Positions 44,349 through 52,557 of a stretch of 64,000 nucleotides of DNA are shown in pieces; position 1 is the first letter of the stretch, and every line of letters starts with the position of its first letter. The notes under the pieces are model-generated. The model had not been told where the DNA came from. It ran no database searches and saw only the letters and a list, made by a program, of their open reading frames with translations. The position numbers and the translations under genes were made by a program. The DNA is from Jeotgalibacillus soli. Its GTDB lineage: Bacteria > Bacillota > Bacilli > Bacillales > Jeotgalibacillaceae. The stretch lies in the NCBI RefSeq assembly GCF_000829435.1, contig NZ_JXRP01000017.1, positions 224,508 through 288,507 on the forward strand, read 5' to 3'.

Positions 44349-45521
44349 ATGAAACAGTTTATGAAATCAGATCTATTGCATGCACTACCAGATCAATTTT
44401 TTGCAGCGTTGACAAAGAAAGTAGCAGCACGTATGGCAGCAGGACATGATGTTATCAATCTTGGACAGGGTAATCCAGATTTACCAACGCCTCCTCATAT
44501 TATTGAAAGGCTTAAAAAAGCTGCTGAAAATCCGATGAATCACAAATATCCTCCGTTTAGAGGACAAAATTATTTAAAACAGGCTGTTGCGTCATTTTAT
44601 AAAAGGGAGCATGGTGTCGAGTTGGATGGCGATACAGAGGTTGCCATCCTATTCGGAGGGAAGGCAGGGCTGGTAGAGCTGCCGCTTTGCCTAACCAACC
44701 CTGGTGATACAGTGCTTGTACCGGATCCTGGCTATCCTGATTACTGGTCTGGTGTGGAGCTTGCAAAAGCAGAAATGCTTATGATGCCTTTGGAAGAAAA
44801 GAACGATTTTCTTCCAGACTATTCGCTTATTCCAATAGACAAGGCTGAAAAGGCGAAACTGATGTTTATTAATTATCCAAATAATCCAACGGGTGCTATT
44901 GCGAATGAGGCTTTCTTTGAGGAAACGATTCAATTTGCCAATGAACATGATATTTGTGTCGTTCATGACTTTGCATACGGTTCCATTGGGTTTGATGGAA
45001 AAAAACCATTAAGCTACCTGCAGTTTCCCGGTGCGAAGGAAACAGGAATTGAAATCTATACATTATCTAAAACCTTTAATATGGCAGGTTGGAGAGTAGG
45101 ATTTGCTGTTGGTAACCCTTCTGTCATTGACGCGATTAATTTATATCAGGATCATTTGTATGTTAGTATTTTTGGTGCGATCCAGGAAGCAGCAGAGGAA
45201 GCCCTTCTCTCTTCATTTGAGAGTGCTGAAAAACTTCGTGAAACATACGAGAGCAGAAGAAATGTCTTAATAGCTGGATTGCAATCCATTGACTGGGAAG
45301 TGACAGCACCAAAAGGCTCATTTTTTGCCTGGTTGAAGGTTCCGAATGATTTCACTTCTGTAACATTTTCTGACTATTTATTGGAGCGTGCAAATGTGGT
45401 AGTTGCACCAGGTGTAGGTTTTGGCCAATACGGTGAAGGCTATGTTCGAGTTGGTTTACTAACATCAGAAGAAAGAATAGTAGAAGCTGTTGAACGAATT
45501 AAAAAGCTTGGATTATTCTGA
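44349..45521 (+). CDS. mtnE: Methionine-salvage aminotransferase MtnE
   Basis: The 390-residue class I/II aminotransferase has MAAGHDVINLGQGNPDLPTPP (about 30-50), YPNNPTGAIA, the DFAYGSIGFD loop and the PLP-lysine stretch YTLSKTFNMAGWRVGFAVG. It converts 2-keto-4-methylthiobutyrate to methionine, the last salvage step. ATG 44349 is chosen because the protein then aligns with B. subtilis MtnE near MK...LPDQFFAAL; TTG 44322 has no good site. It is divergent from mtnU. Confidence 0.92.
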   Translation: MKQFMKSDLLHALPDQFFAALTKKVAARMAAGHDVINLGQGNPDLPTPPHIIERLKKAAENPMNHKYPPFRGQNYLKQAVASFYKREHGVELDGDTEVAILFGGKAGLVELPLCLTNPGDTVLVPDPGYPDYWSGVELAKAEMLMMPLEEKNDFLPDYSLIPIDKAEKAKLMFINYPNNPTGAIANEAFFEETIQFANEHDICVVHDFAYGSIGFDGKKPLSYLQFPGAKETGIEIYTLSKTFNMAGWRVGFAVGNPSVIDAINLYQDHLYVSIFGAIQEAAEEALLSSFESAEKLRETYESRRNVLIAGLQSIDWEVTAPKGSFFAWLKVPNDFTSVTFSDYLLERANVVVAPGVGFGQYGEGYVRVGLLTSEERIVEAVERIKKLGLF

Positions 45522-45529
45522 AAAATAAT

Positions 45530-45558
45530 TTGACATGGGATACCAAGCATGTCATAAT
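45530..45558 (+). promoter_or_regulatory. SigA promoter of mtnWXBD
   Basis: TTGACA (45530-45535), 17 bases, CATAAT (45553-45558). It begins 8 bp after the mtnE stop and about 30 bp before the S-box. Confidence 0.75.
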
Positions 45559-45588
45559 GCAACTGACATTTATAAATCAATATCCTTT

Positions 45589-45698
45589 CTTATTGAGAGC
45601 AGGTGGAGGGACTAGCCCTATGAAACCCGGCAACCGACTTCTTTTGTATAAAGAAGCACGGTGCTAAATCTTGCAGCAATTGTGCTGAGTAATAAGGA
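45589..45698 (+). ncRNA. S-box (SAM-I) riboswitch of mtnWXBD
   Basis: The leader has GAGAGCAGGTGGAGGGACTAGCCC, TATGAAACCCGGCAACCGAC, an AT-rich variable arm (TTCTTTTGTATAAAGAA), GCACGGTGCTAAATC and closing AATAAG, which pairs with CTTATT at the start. It is the canonical S-box form, controlling the four downstream salvage genes. Confidence 0.95.
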
Positions 45699-45714
45699 GA
45701 AGGTGTGAACTGAT

Positions 45715-45755
45715 AACAGCCTCTTCTTATTATAAAGAAGAGGCTGTTTTTTTTT
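45715..45755 (+). terminator. S-box expression-platform terminator (mtnWXBD)
   Basis: AACAGCCTCTTCTT pairs with AAGAAGAGGCTGTT and runs into nine T's. SAM-bound aptamer should allow this terminator to form. Confidence 0.9.
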
Positions 45756-45780
45756 AGAATAGAGTATTGGAGTGGCTAAG

Positions 45781-47022
45781 ATGAGCAATGTTATTGCTAC
45801 TTATCAAGTTTTTGGTGACCAGGAAAGCTTTGAAAAAAAAGCAGAGGGAATTGCATTGGGGCTCACAGTAGGCTCATGGACTGATTTACCGGCACTGGAT
45901 CAGGAACAGCTAAAAAAATATCGAGGGACAGTGGTTTCCATTCAGGACTTGGGCTTTCATGAACTTGCATCTTTTGCTAAGAATAAAAAAACAGCTTCAG
46001 CTCATGTGAAAATATCATACCCGAGCAGAAATTTTTCAGCGGATATCCCAGCAATCTTAACAACAGTTTTTGGCAAGTTGTCATTGGATGGCATGGTGAG
46101 ATTGATAGATTTGGAGTTTGAGGGTGAAATAGCCAGAGCATTTCCTGGACCGAGGTATGGGATCGAAGGGATTCGGGATCTTGTAGGTGTCTACCATCGC
46201 CCGCTTGTGATGAGCATTTTTAAAGGGGTATTAGGAAGAGACATGGAGTTTTTAAGCAAACAGCTTAAAGACCAGGCGCTTGGCGGCATGGATCTTGTTA
46301 AGGATGATGAAATCTTATTCGATAACGTATTAACTCCTTTTATTGAGCGTATAAAAAAAGGAAAACATGTATTAAATCAAGTTTATGAGGAAACCGGACA
46401 TAGAACCTTGTATGCTGTTAATCTCTCGGGCAGAACCTCGCTTTTAAAGGATCAAGCAAAGCGAGCGAAAGAAGCCGGAGCCGACGCATTCTTATTTAAT
46501 GTATTTACGTATGGATTGGATGTACTTCAGGAGCTTAGGGAAGATAGCGAAATCGCTCTTCCGATTATGACCCATCCTTCCTTTAGCGGTGCAATTAGTG
46601 GATCAAGCTTATTTGGTGTTCACTACCAGCTGATTCTTGGTAAACTGGTCCGGCTTACTGGAGCTGATTTATCTTTATTTCCATCCCCATATGGAAGTGT
46701 TGCTCTACCGAAAGAGGATGCATTATTGATAGCTGAAGCGTTAACGGGAGAATCCCCTTTTAAGACATCCTTCCCTGTGCCATCGGCCGGGATTCATCCG
46801 GGGCTGGTTCCGCAGCTCATTCATGACTTTGGAAAAGATCAGGTAATTAATGCTGGCGGAGGCGTTCATGGGCATCCTGATGGTGCTGTTGCTGGAGGAA
46901 AGTCGTTCAGACAAGCGGTGGATAGCATTATTGAAGGGAAATCACTAGAGGATGTGCTGGATGAAAAAAAAGAATTAAAAACGGCCATAGCAACATGGGG
47001 AAGTGTTGAGGTGAAAAAATGA
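45781..47022 (+). CDS. mtnW: Diketo-methylthiopentyl-1-phosphate enolase (RuBisCO-like)
   Basis: This 413-residue RuBisCO-like protein has [20 protein letters not shown] (about 93-112), [12 protein letters not shown], the metal/carbamyl-lysine region [16 protein letters not shown] (about 168-183), and [10 protein letters not shown] and [21 protein letters not shown] near the end. It lacks carboxylase-specific residues and tautomerises 2,3-diketo-5-methylthiopentyl-1-phosphate. ATG 45781 (TTGGAGTGG upstream) is preferred over GTG 45772. The stop overlaps mtnX by 4 bp. Confidence 0.94.
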   Translation: MSNVIATYQVFGDQESFEKKAEGIALGLTVGSWTDLPALDQEQLKKYRGTVVSIQDLGFHELASFAKNKKTASAHVKISYPSRNFSADIPAILTTVFGKLSLDGMVRLIDLEFEGEIARAFPGPRYGIEGIRDLVGVYHRPLVMSIFKGVLGRDMEFLSKQLKDQALGGMDLVKDDEILFDNVLTPFIERIKKGKHVLNQVYEETGHRTLYAVNLSGRTSLLKDQAKRAKEAGADAFLFNVFTYGLDVLQELREDSEIALPIMTHPSFSGAISGSSLFGVHYQLILGKLVRLTGADLSLFPSPYGSVALPKEDALLIAEALTGESPFKTSFPVPSAGIHPGLVPQLIHDFGKDQVINAGGGVHGHPDGAVAGGKSFRQAVDSIIEGKSLEDVLDEKKELKTAIATWGSVEVKK

Positions 47023-47684
47023 GCCGTCTTGTTATTTATTGTGATTTCGATGGAACCATTACTGAGAGTGATAACATTATCGCGATTATGAAAAAATTCG
47101 CTCCACCAGAATGGGTGACAATCAAGGATCAAATATTATCACAGGAAATATCCATTCAAGAAGGGGTTTCGTTGTTATTTCAATTAATTCCCTCTACCAG
47201 AAAACAAGAAATGATTGATTTTCTATTGACACAGGGTGTGATTCGAGAAGGCTTTTCAGACTTTGTTAAATGGACAAAAGAACAGGAAATTCCTTTTTAC
47301 GTTGTAAGCGGTGGAATGGATTTCTTTATTGATGAGCTCCTAAAGCCTTATGGCCCATTTGATGGTGTGTATTGCAACAAAGCTCACTTTGACGAAGAAT
47401 ATGTCCAAATTAGCTGGCCGCATTCATGTGATGAAAATTGTGACAGCAAGGAATGCGGATGCTGCAAGCCGTCTATCATGAGAGATATTGGTTCAAAGAA
47501 CGATTTTTCAATTGTGATTGGCGACTCGGTAACGGACCTTCGTGCAGCCAGAGAAGCGGATTTTGTATTAGCACGAGATTATTTAAAGGATGTCTGTGAA
47601 AAGGAAAATATTCCATTCTCAGCATTTACCACTTTTCATGAATGCAGAGCATTAATCGAACAAAAATGGGGGGTGAAGCCATGA
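47019..47684 (+). CDS. mtnX: HK-MTPenyl-1-phosphate phosphatase
   Basis: The 221-residue HAD-superfamily phosphatase starts with the nucleophile motif [14 protein letters not shown] (Asp8 and Asp10), has [16 protein letters not shown] (motif II) and [20 protein letters not shown] (motif IV). A Cys-rich insert ([13 protein letters not shown]) is typical of MtnX. It dephosphorylates 2-hydroxy-3-keto-5-methylthiopentenyl-1-phosphate to give the acireductone. Genes overlap on both sides (ATGA), so translation is coupled. Confidence 0.93.
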   Translation: MSRLVIYCDFDGTITESDNIIAIMKKFAPPEWVTIKDQILSQEISIQEGVSLLFQLIPSTRKQEMIDFLLTQGVIREGFSDFVKWTKEQEIPFYVVSGGMDFFIDELLKPYGPFDGVYCNKAHFDEEYVQISWPHSCDENCDSKECGCCKPSIMRDIGSKNDFSIVIGDSVTDLRAAREADFVLARDYLKDVCEKENIPFSAFTTFHECRALIEQKWGVKP

Positions 47685-48328
47685 CAAATATAGAATCTCC
47701 TCAGTGGAAAGAACTTGCAGATATTAAGGATGAGCTAGCTGTACGTGACTGGTTTATGGGGACTAGCGGGAATTTGTCTATTAGAATAACCGAGCAGCCT
47801 GTTGCCTTTTTAGTTACAGCCAGCGGCAAGGATAAGCGTAAGCGAACCAGTGAAGATTTTCTGCTTGTAAATGGCCAAGGAGAAAAAGCGGAAGCTACTC
47901 ATTTAAAGCCTTCTGCTGAAACGCTGCTTCACTGTGAAATTTATAATCGTACATCAGCAGGCTGTTCTTTGCATGTGCATACAGTGGCAAACAACGTGAT
48001 CTCAGAGCTATATGGAGATCAAGGCAGCATCACCTTTCAGGGACAGGAACTGATCAAAGCGTTTGATTATTGGGAGGAAGATGCAGCTTTAACAATCCCA
48101 ATCATAAAAAACGATGCTGATATTCCAACACTGGCGGAATCATTCTCACGCTTTGTTAATGAAGACAGCGGGGCCGTATTAATTCGAAACCATGGAATTA
48201 CGGTATGGGGGAAAAATGCGCTTGAAGCCAAAAAAAGACTTGAAGCAGCAGAATTTTTATTCCAATATCATTTAACTTTGCAATCTCTTAGAACATCACC
48301 ATCTGTAATTCAACGCACAACCTATTAA
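47681..48328 (+). CDS. mtnB: Methylthioribulose-1-phosphate dehydratase
   Basis: The 215-residue class II aldolase-type protein has [14 protein letters not shown] (about 22-35), [14 protein letters not shown], and the zinc histidines in [14 protein letters not shown] (about 98-111) and [13 protein letters not shown]. It dehydrates methylthioribulose-1-phosphate to the 2,3-diketo compound. ATG 47681 overlaps the mtnX stop and has GGGGGTG upstream; the frame is open further upstream without a good site. Confidence 0.93.
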   Translation: MTNIESPQWKELADIKDELAVRDWFMGTSGNLSIRITEQPVAFLVTASGKDKRKRTSEDFLLVNGQGEKAEATHLKPSAETLLHCEIYNRTSAGCSLHVHTVANNVISELYGDQGSITFQGQELIKAFDYWEEDAALTIPIIKNDADIPTLAESFSRFVNEDSGAVLIRNHGITVWGKNALEAKKRLEAAEFLFQYHLTLQSLRTSPSVIQRTTY

Positions 48329-48349
48329 AACTCAAGAGGAGGAAAAGAC

Positions 48350-48886
48350 ATGACAACAATTAAAATTCAAGGAACAGACCGTGTAATTGATAACCAAGAG
48401 GAAGTAATCTCTTATTTAGATCAGCAAGGTGTTATCTATGAAGGATGGAATATTGAAAAGCTGCCTTCTTCACTTATAGAGAAATTTGATTTATCCGATG
48501 AAGATAAGCAAGCGATTTTAGATGCTTTTTCTGCTGAAATTAAAGATATTTCCGCACGCAGAAATTATCAAGCGGCCGATGTTATTTCATTGTCCAGTTC
48601 AACCCCAAATTTGGATCAGCTATTGCAAAACTTCCAGCAAGAGCATCATCATACAGATGATGAAGTGCGTTTTATTATTAGTGGACATGGGGTATTTGTT
48701 ATTCAGTCTAATGAAGGTGAATTCTTCGAAGTTCATTTAAATCCTGGAGATTTGATTTCTGTGCCTGTAAATACTCGCCACTATTTCACTCTTTCTGAAG
48801 ATCGTCAAGTAGTAGCTGTACGTATCTTCGTAACAACAGAAGGATGGGTTCCTATTTACGACCAAGACGCAGTTGAAACAAACTAA
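48350..48886 (+). CDS. mtnD: Acireductone dioxygenase
   Basis: The 178-residue cupin has the metal ligands QEHHHTDDEVRFIISGHG (two His and Glu, about 98-112) and the later His in VNTRHYFTLSED (about 141). With Fe it converts the acireductone to ketomethylthiobutyrate and formate; with Ni it gives an off-pathway product. It closes the mtnWXBD operon, 21 bp after mtnB, with AAGAGGAGG before the ATG. Confidence 0.95.
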   Translation: MTTIKIQGTDRVIDNQEEVISYLDQQGVIYEGWNIEKLPSSLIEKFDLSDEDKQAILDAFSAEIKDISARRNYQAADVISLSSSTPNLDQLLQNFQQEHHHTDDEVRFIISGHGVFVIQSNEGEFFEVHLNPGDLISVPVNTRHYFTLSEDRQVVAVRIFVTTEGWVPIYDQDAVETN

Positions 48887-48896
48887 TGATAGGATC

Positions 48897-48935
48897 AAAA
48901 AGGAGTCTTTCCGGTATGCGGAAAGACTCCTTTTT
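48897..48935. terminator. Bidirectional terminator
   Basis: A perfect 17-bp stem (48897-48913 with 48919-48935) and 5-base loop between mtnD and the convergent ZIP gene. Confidence 0.9.
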
Positions 48936-49665
48936 AAAATGATTCAATTAAAATAACCATAAAGAGTATTCCGATAATAAAGGAATACGTTGAAGGTCGT
49001 TCATGACCGTCTCCATGACTTTCTGGTATCAATTCTTTGTAGATAATAAACAGCATGGCACCGGCAGCAAAAGCTAATCCGTATGATATAAGAAACTCAA
49101 CGTATGTCGTTAAATAATAGCCCATTAGTCCTGATACAATTTCGATTGCACCAGTTGCTGTTGCGATAAGAAACGCTTTAAACTTATGCATTTTTTGATT
49201 CATTAGGAATAATGCCACTAAAAATCCTTCAGGAGCATTTTGTAATCCGATTGCAAATGCAATGAGGTTTCCTGTATCCGCATCGCCGAGTGCGTAGCTT
49301 ACTCCAACAGATAAGCCCTCAGGAATGTTATGAAGTGTAATGGCTGCAACGATCAGCATTGCTTTTGGATCGATCTCCATATTACTTTTACCATGATCCA
49401 GATCGATATGAGGAATCATCTTTTCCATCGCTGTAAGAACAATAACCCCAAGCAATAATCCCACTGCTACAGGAACCAAGCCTCCCGCTGCGATCGATTC
49501 TGGAATCAAGCTTAGCATGGATGCCGCCATCATGATCCCAGCTGTAAAGGCTAGCAGCATATCTCTCCATCTATGTGTGATATTTCCTTGCAAAAATAAA
49601 ACAATCAGTGCTCCTAGGCCTGTGGCCATTGCGGAGAGCGTTGTGCCGACTAAAACATTATCCAT
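48934..49665 (-). CDS. ZIP-family divalent metal transporter
   Basis: The 243-residue polytopic protein has the ZIP helices: AMLIVAAITLHNIPEGLSVGVSYALG (helix IV; His-Asn-x-Pro-Glu-Gly metal site) and AFAIGLQNAPEGFLVALFL (helix V; Gln-Asn-Ala-Pro-Glu-Gly). A His-rich loop before helix IV is short (MIPHIDLDHGKS). It imports or balances Zn2+, Fe2+ or Mn2+. The start is uncertain: ATG 49665 lacks a strong site and TTG 49689 is possible. Confidence 0.85.
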   Translation of the reverse strand: MDNVLVGTTLSAMATGLGALIVLFLQGNITHRWRDMLLAFTAGIMMAASMLSLIPESIAAGGLVPVAVGLLLGVIVLTAMEKMIPHIDLDHGKSNMEIDPKAMLIVAAITLHNIPEGLSVGVSYALGDADTGNLIAFAIGLQNAPEGFLVALFLMNQKMHKFKAFLIATATGAIEIVSGLMGYYLTTYVEFLISYGLAFAAGAMLFIIYKELIPESHGDGHERPSTYSFIIGILFMVILIESF

Positions 49666-49929
49666 GGGTATCCAACTTTCTTTTTGCAAATTGAATTATT
49701 TTTCACTCATTTTATCATACAAAAGTAATACCTAAACGTCACGAAACTTGTTTTATAGCTAAATCAAGTTTCCAGGCTTTTTTAGAATGTTATCGGATTG
49801 TAAGATTATATAAAAAACAAAAAAATAAGACGGCTTTTACGCAAATACCTCGGGTGTCAAATTTGATGCCCGTTTTAAGGATAAAGGAATTATTAAAATG
49901 TTCTAAGTTTTATAGAAGTTTGTCGTAAA

Positions 49930-50272
49930 ATGCTGTATATTGGTCAATGGCAAGACGTCTTAAACATGTTTAAAATAGAGGGCCGTGCGTTGGCTTTTAA
50001 AAACAAAAAACGTGTAAACATTGAAGAGAAGCTCTACAATCATGCGAACGAACTGAGTGGAGGACAGCATCAGCACGTGACTATTGCGCGAGTAATCAGA
50101 CAAAAGCCTATATATATATATTAGTGATGAGCCAGCGGGAATAGAGACGCTGATTTTCTTTGCTTCCAGCAATCGTAACTGGAACGAAATAGGGAAGATT
50201 ATTATTGTCATCATTATCATTGTTACGCTTATTGATTTTTTATCCTCAGCGATTCGTAGAAGAATTGTGTAA
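49930..50272 (+). pseudogene. Phosphonate ABC transporter remnant (phnC/phnE debris)
   Basis: The first 60 codons end NHANELSGGQHQHVTIARVI and then RQKPIYI, the ABC ATPase signature (LSGGQ) and following helix, with Walker B continuing in another frame as SDEPAGIETL. Without a gap the sequence then becomes ASSNRNWNEIGKIIIVIIII and LIDFLSSAIRRRIV up to TAA 50272, the C-terminal end of a PhnE-type permease. Both Walker A and most of the permease are missing, so a deletion fused the two gene ends. The match to PhnC/PhnE is by pattern. A metallophosphatase gene of the kind often linked to phosphonate operons lies 85 bp downstream. Confidence 0.7.
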
Positions 50273-50286
50273 CAATACTTGGAGTT

Positions 50287-50318
50287 AAGCCAAAGGAAAC
50301 TTCCTTTGGCTTTCCTTA
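50287..50318 (+). terminator. Terminator after phn remnant
   Basis: AAGCCAAAGGA pairs with TCCTTTGGCTT around AACT, followed by TCCTT. Confidence 0.65.
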
Positions 50319-50356
50319 ACGTAAAAAGAACAATAAATGAAAAGAGGTATTAACAT

Positions 50357-51952
50357 ATGGTGCTTGATCGAGTAACATTCACTGTTCTAGAGACTAGTGA
50401 TGTCCATGGACATGTCACGCCTACCAGCTACGCAACAAAATTACCTGTTCCCTCAGGGCTTGCTAGGGCATCTTCCTTTATTAAAAGGGTAAGGGAAGAA
50501 GCACAACCTGTTTTGTTAATTGATAATGGTGATATGATTCAAGGAACCCCTTTAATGTATCACTATGTTAAATTTCGTCAACATTTACCAAACCCTACAA
50601 TTTCAGTAATGAATTATATGAACTATGATAGCGCAACAATTGGCAATCATGAATTCAATTATGGAATGAGTGTTTTAAGTAAGGCGATTAGTCAGTCCAA
50701 TTTTCCATGGCTGTCTGCAAATATTGTACATAAGGTAACAAAGGAATCTTACTTTGGTTTTCCCTACTGTGTGAAAATATTAGATGGAAACGTTAAAGTC
50801 GTTATTCTTGGCATTACGACGCATTACATACCAAATTGGGAAAATCCCTCTTATATTAAAGAATTATCTTTTGAAGACGCTCTAGTAGCAATGAAAAATT
50901 GGGTGAATTTTATTCATGAAACGGAAAAACCGGACTTTGTGATTGTCAGCTATCACGGAGGATTAGAAAGGGATCCAGAAACAGGAGAACAAACTGAAGA
51001 ACTAACTGGCGAAAACCAAGGATATCAAATATGCCAGGAAATTGATGGGATTGATTTGTTACTAACAGGTCACCAACACCGTGAGCTAACAACTAGAATA
51101 AACCGAACCTTCGTTATGCAGCCAGGTTATAGTGCTCAGTCAATTGGTAAAATTGATGTTACATTAAAACGAAATGGAACTTCCTGGAGCATTGAAACGA
51201 TTGATGGTGAAGTGGTTAGTCTTCAGGATGAACAACCTGATCCAGAAGTATTAAAGATCGTTCATTACCATGAGCTTGAAACACAAAAATGGCTTGATCA
51301 ACCACTCGGATTGATTGAAGGCGACATGACCATTAAAGATCCAATGGGAGTTAGGTTAAAAGAGCATCCCATGATTGAATGGATCAATCAAGTGCAAATG
51401 GAGGCAGCGGGTGTATCGATCTCCAACACTTCTTTATTTAATAATGAATCACTTGGGTTTCCATCTAACGTAACGATGAGAGATATTGTTTCAAACTATA
51501 TTTATCCAAATACTTTAACTGTTCTTGAATTATCATACGAGGATATTAAGGAAGCGCTTGAGAAATCTGCTTCTTATTTTATGATAGAAAAAAATGAGAT
51601 TATTGTTAACCCAGCCTTTACAACACCAAAGCCACAGCATTATAACTATGATATGTGGGAAGGGATAACTTATACAATTAATGTATCAAAACCTATAGGA
51701 GAGCGGATTGTAGAGTTAATGATTGAAGATGAAAAACAGAATGCTTCAGGACGTTATCATGTAGTGATGAATAATTATCGTGCGGGTGGCGGAGGCGATT
51801 ATTCCATGTTTAAAGGAAAGCCTATTATAAAAGAAATTCTTACCGATATGGCAGAACTTCTTGCTGATCACTTGGAACATCATAAAAAAATAAAAGCCAC
51901 AGTCAATAATAATTGGCAGGTCACTCAATCAAGTCTTAAATCGGATAATTGA
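50357..51952 (+). CDS. Bifunctional metallophosphatase/5'-nucleotidase
   Basis: The 531-residue protein has the calcineurin-like metal motifs LETSDVHGHV (Asp and His, about 11-20), LIDNGDMIQGTPL (about 54-66), TIGNHEFNYG (about 95-104), VSYHGGLERD and LLTGHQHRELT, and a C-terminal 5'-nucleotidase domain (KSASYFMIEKNE, NNYRAGGGGDYSMFKG). No signal peptide is visible, so it is probably cytosolic. It hydrolyses nucleotide or 2',3'-cyclic phosphate esters. It follows phosphonate-transporter debris, suggesting a former phosphorus-scavenging locus. AAAGAGG precedes ATG 50357. Confidence 0.85.
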   Translation: MVLDRVTFTVLETSDVHGHVTPTSYATKLPVPSGLARASSFIKRVREEAQPVLLIDNGDMIQGTPLMYHYVKFRQHLPNPTISVMNYMNYDSATIGNHEFNYGMSVLSKAISQSNFPWLSANIVHKVTKESYFGFPYCVKILDGNVKVVILGITTHYIPNWENPSYIKELSFEDALVAMKNWVNFIHETEKPDFVIVSYHGGLERDPETGEQTEELTGENQGYQICQEIDGIDLLLTGHQHRELTTRINRTFVMQPGYSAQSIGKIDVTLKRNGTSWSIETIDGEVVSLQDEQPDPEVLKIVHYHELETQKWLDQPLGLIEGDMTIKDPMGVRLKEHPMIEWINQVQMEAAGVSISNTSLFNNESLGFPSNVTMRDIVSNYIYPNTLTVLELSYEDIKEALEKSASYFMIEKNEIIVNPAFTTPKPQHYNYDMWEGITYTINVSKPIGERIVELMIEDEKQNASGRYHVVMNNYRAGGGGDYSMFKGKPIIKEILTDMAELLADHLEHHKKIKATVNNNWQVTQSSLKSDN

Positions 51953-52015
51953 CAGTTCTAAGAAGTGATGGCTATACTTATCCTCATATTGATACATTAA
52001 AAAGGACTGACAATT

Positions 52016-52465
52016 ATGACAGAATCAACCGATTCAAAGCAATCATTAAAATTATTTATTGTTTTATCCCGTGCTTATAAAGCAATGAATGAAATGAGTA
52101 ATCGCTTTATTCAAGAGCAGGGATTAAATCCGACTGAATTTGCTGTATTGGAGCTCCTTTATCATAAAGGAAAGCAGCCATTACAAAAAATTGGAGGAAA
52201 AATCTTGCTTGCCAGCGGAAGTATCACGTATGTAGTCGATAAGCTTGAGAAAAAAGGATATATTAGACGTGTGGCGTCACCAAATGATCGCCGTGTAACG
52301 TATGCTGAAACAACAGAAGCAGGCGATACGTTTATGTCAAATATATTCCCGATTCATGAAGAAAAAATTCATGAGCTAATGACTGTTTTGACATCAGAGG
52401 AGCAAGAACAAACTATTGAGCTCTTAAAAAAGCTAGGACTATCAATAAAAGATTTATCCTATTAA
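52016..52465 (+). CDS. mhqR: MarR-family regulator MhqR
   Basis: The 149-residue protein has a MarR winged helix: LNPTEFAVLELLYHKGKQPLQ, recognition helix LASGSITYVVDKLEKKGYIRR and wing SPNDRRVTYAETTEAG. In B. subtilis MhqR (YkvE) represses genes for quinone and azo-compound detoxification, and ykvE lies in the same chromosomal neighbourhood. No mhq target genes are adjacent here. The name rests on synteny and family pattern. Confidence 0.75.
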   Translation: MTESTDSKQSLKLFIVLSRAYKAMNEMSNRFIQEQGLNPTEFAVLELLYHKGKQPLQKIGGKILLASGSITYVVDKLEKKGYIRRVASPNDRRVTYAETTEAGDTFMSNIFPIHEEKIHELMTVLTSEEQEQTIELLKKLGLSIKDLSY

Positions 52466-52467
52466 TC

Positions 52468-52497
52468 AACTGCTGCGAATACGCAGCAGTTTTTTTT
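52468..52497 (+). terminator. Terminator after mhqR
   Basis: AACTGCTGCG pairs with CGCAGCAGTT around AATA, followed by eight T's. Confidence 0.9.
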
Positions 52498-52557
52498 CAA
52501 AAAAGAAGGAGTTTTAAAAATGCATAGAGAAAGGCTATATGTCGAAGGAGGAATAGA

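Noticed and set aside
49851..49876. Hairpin CGGGTGTCAAA/TTTGATGCCCG before the phn remnant
   Set aside because: Short and imperfect with only four T's; may be a relic terminator but support is weak.
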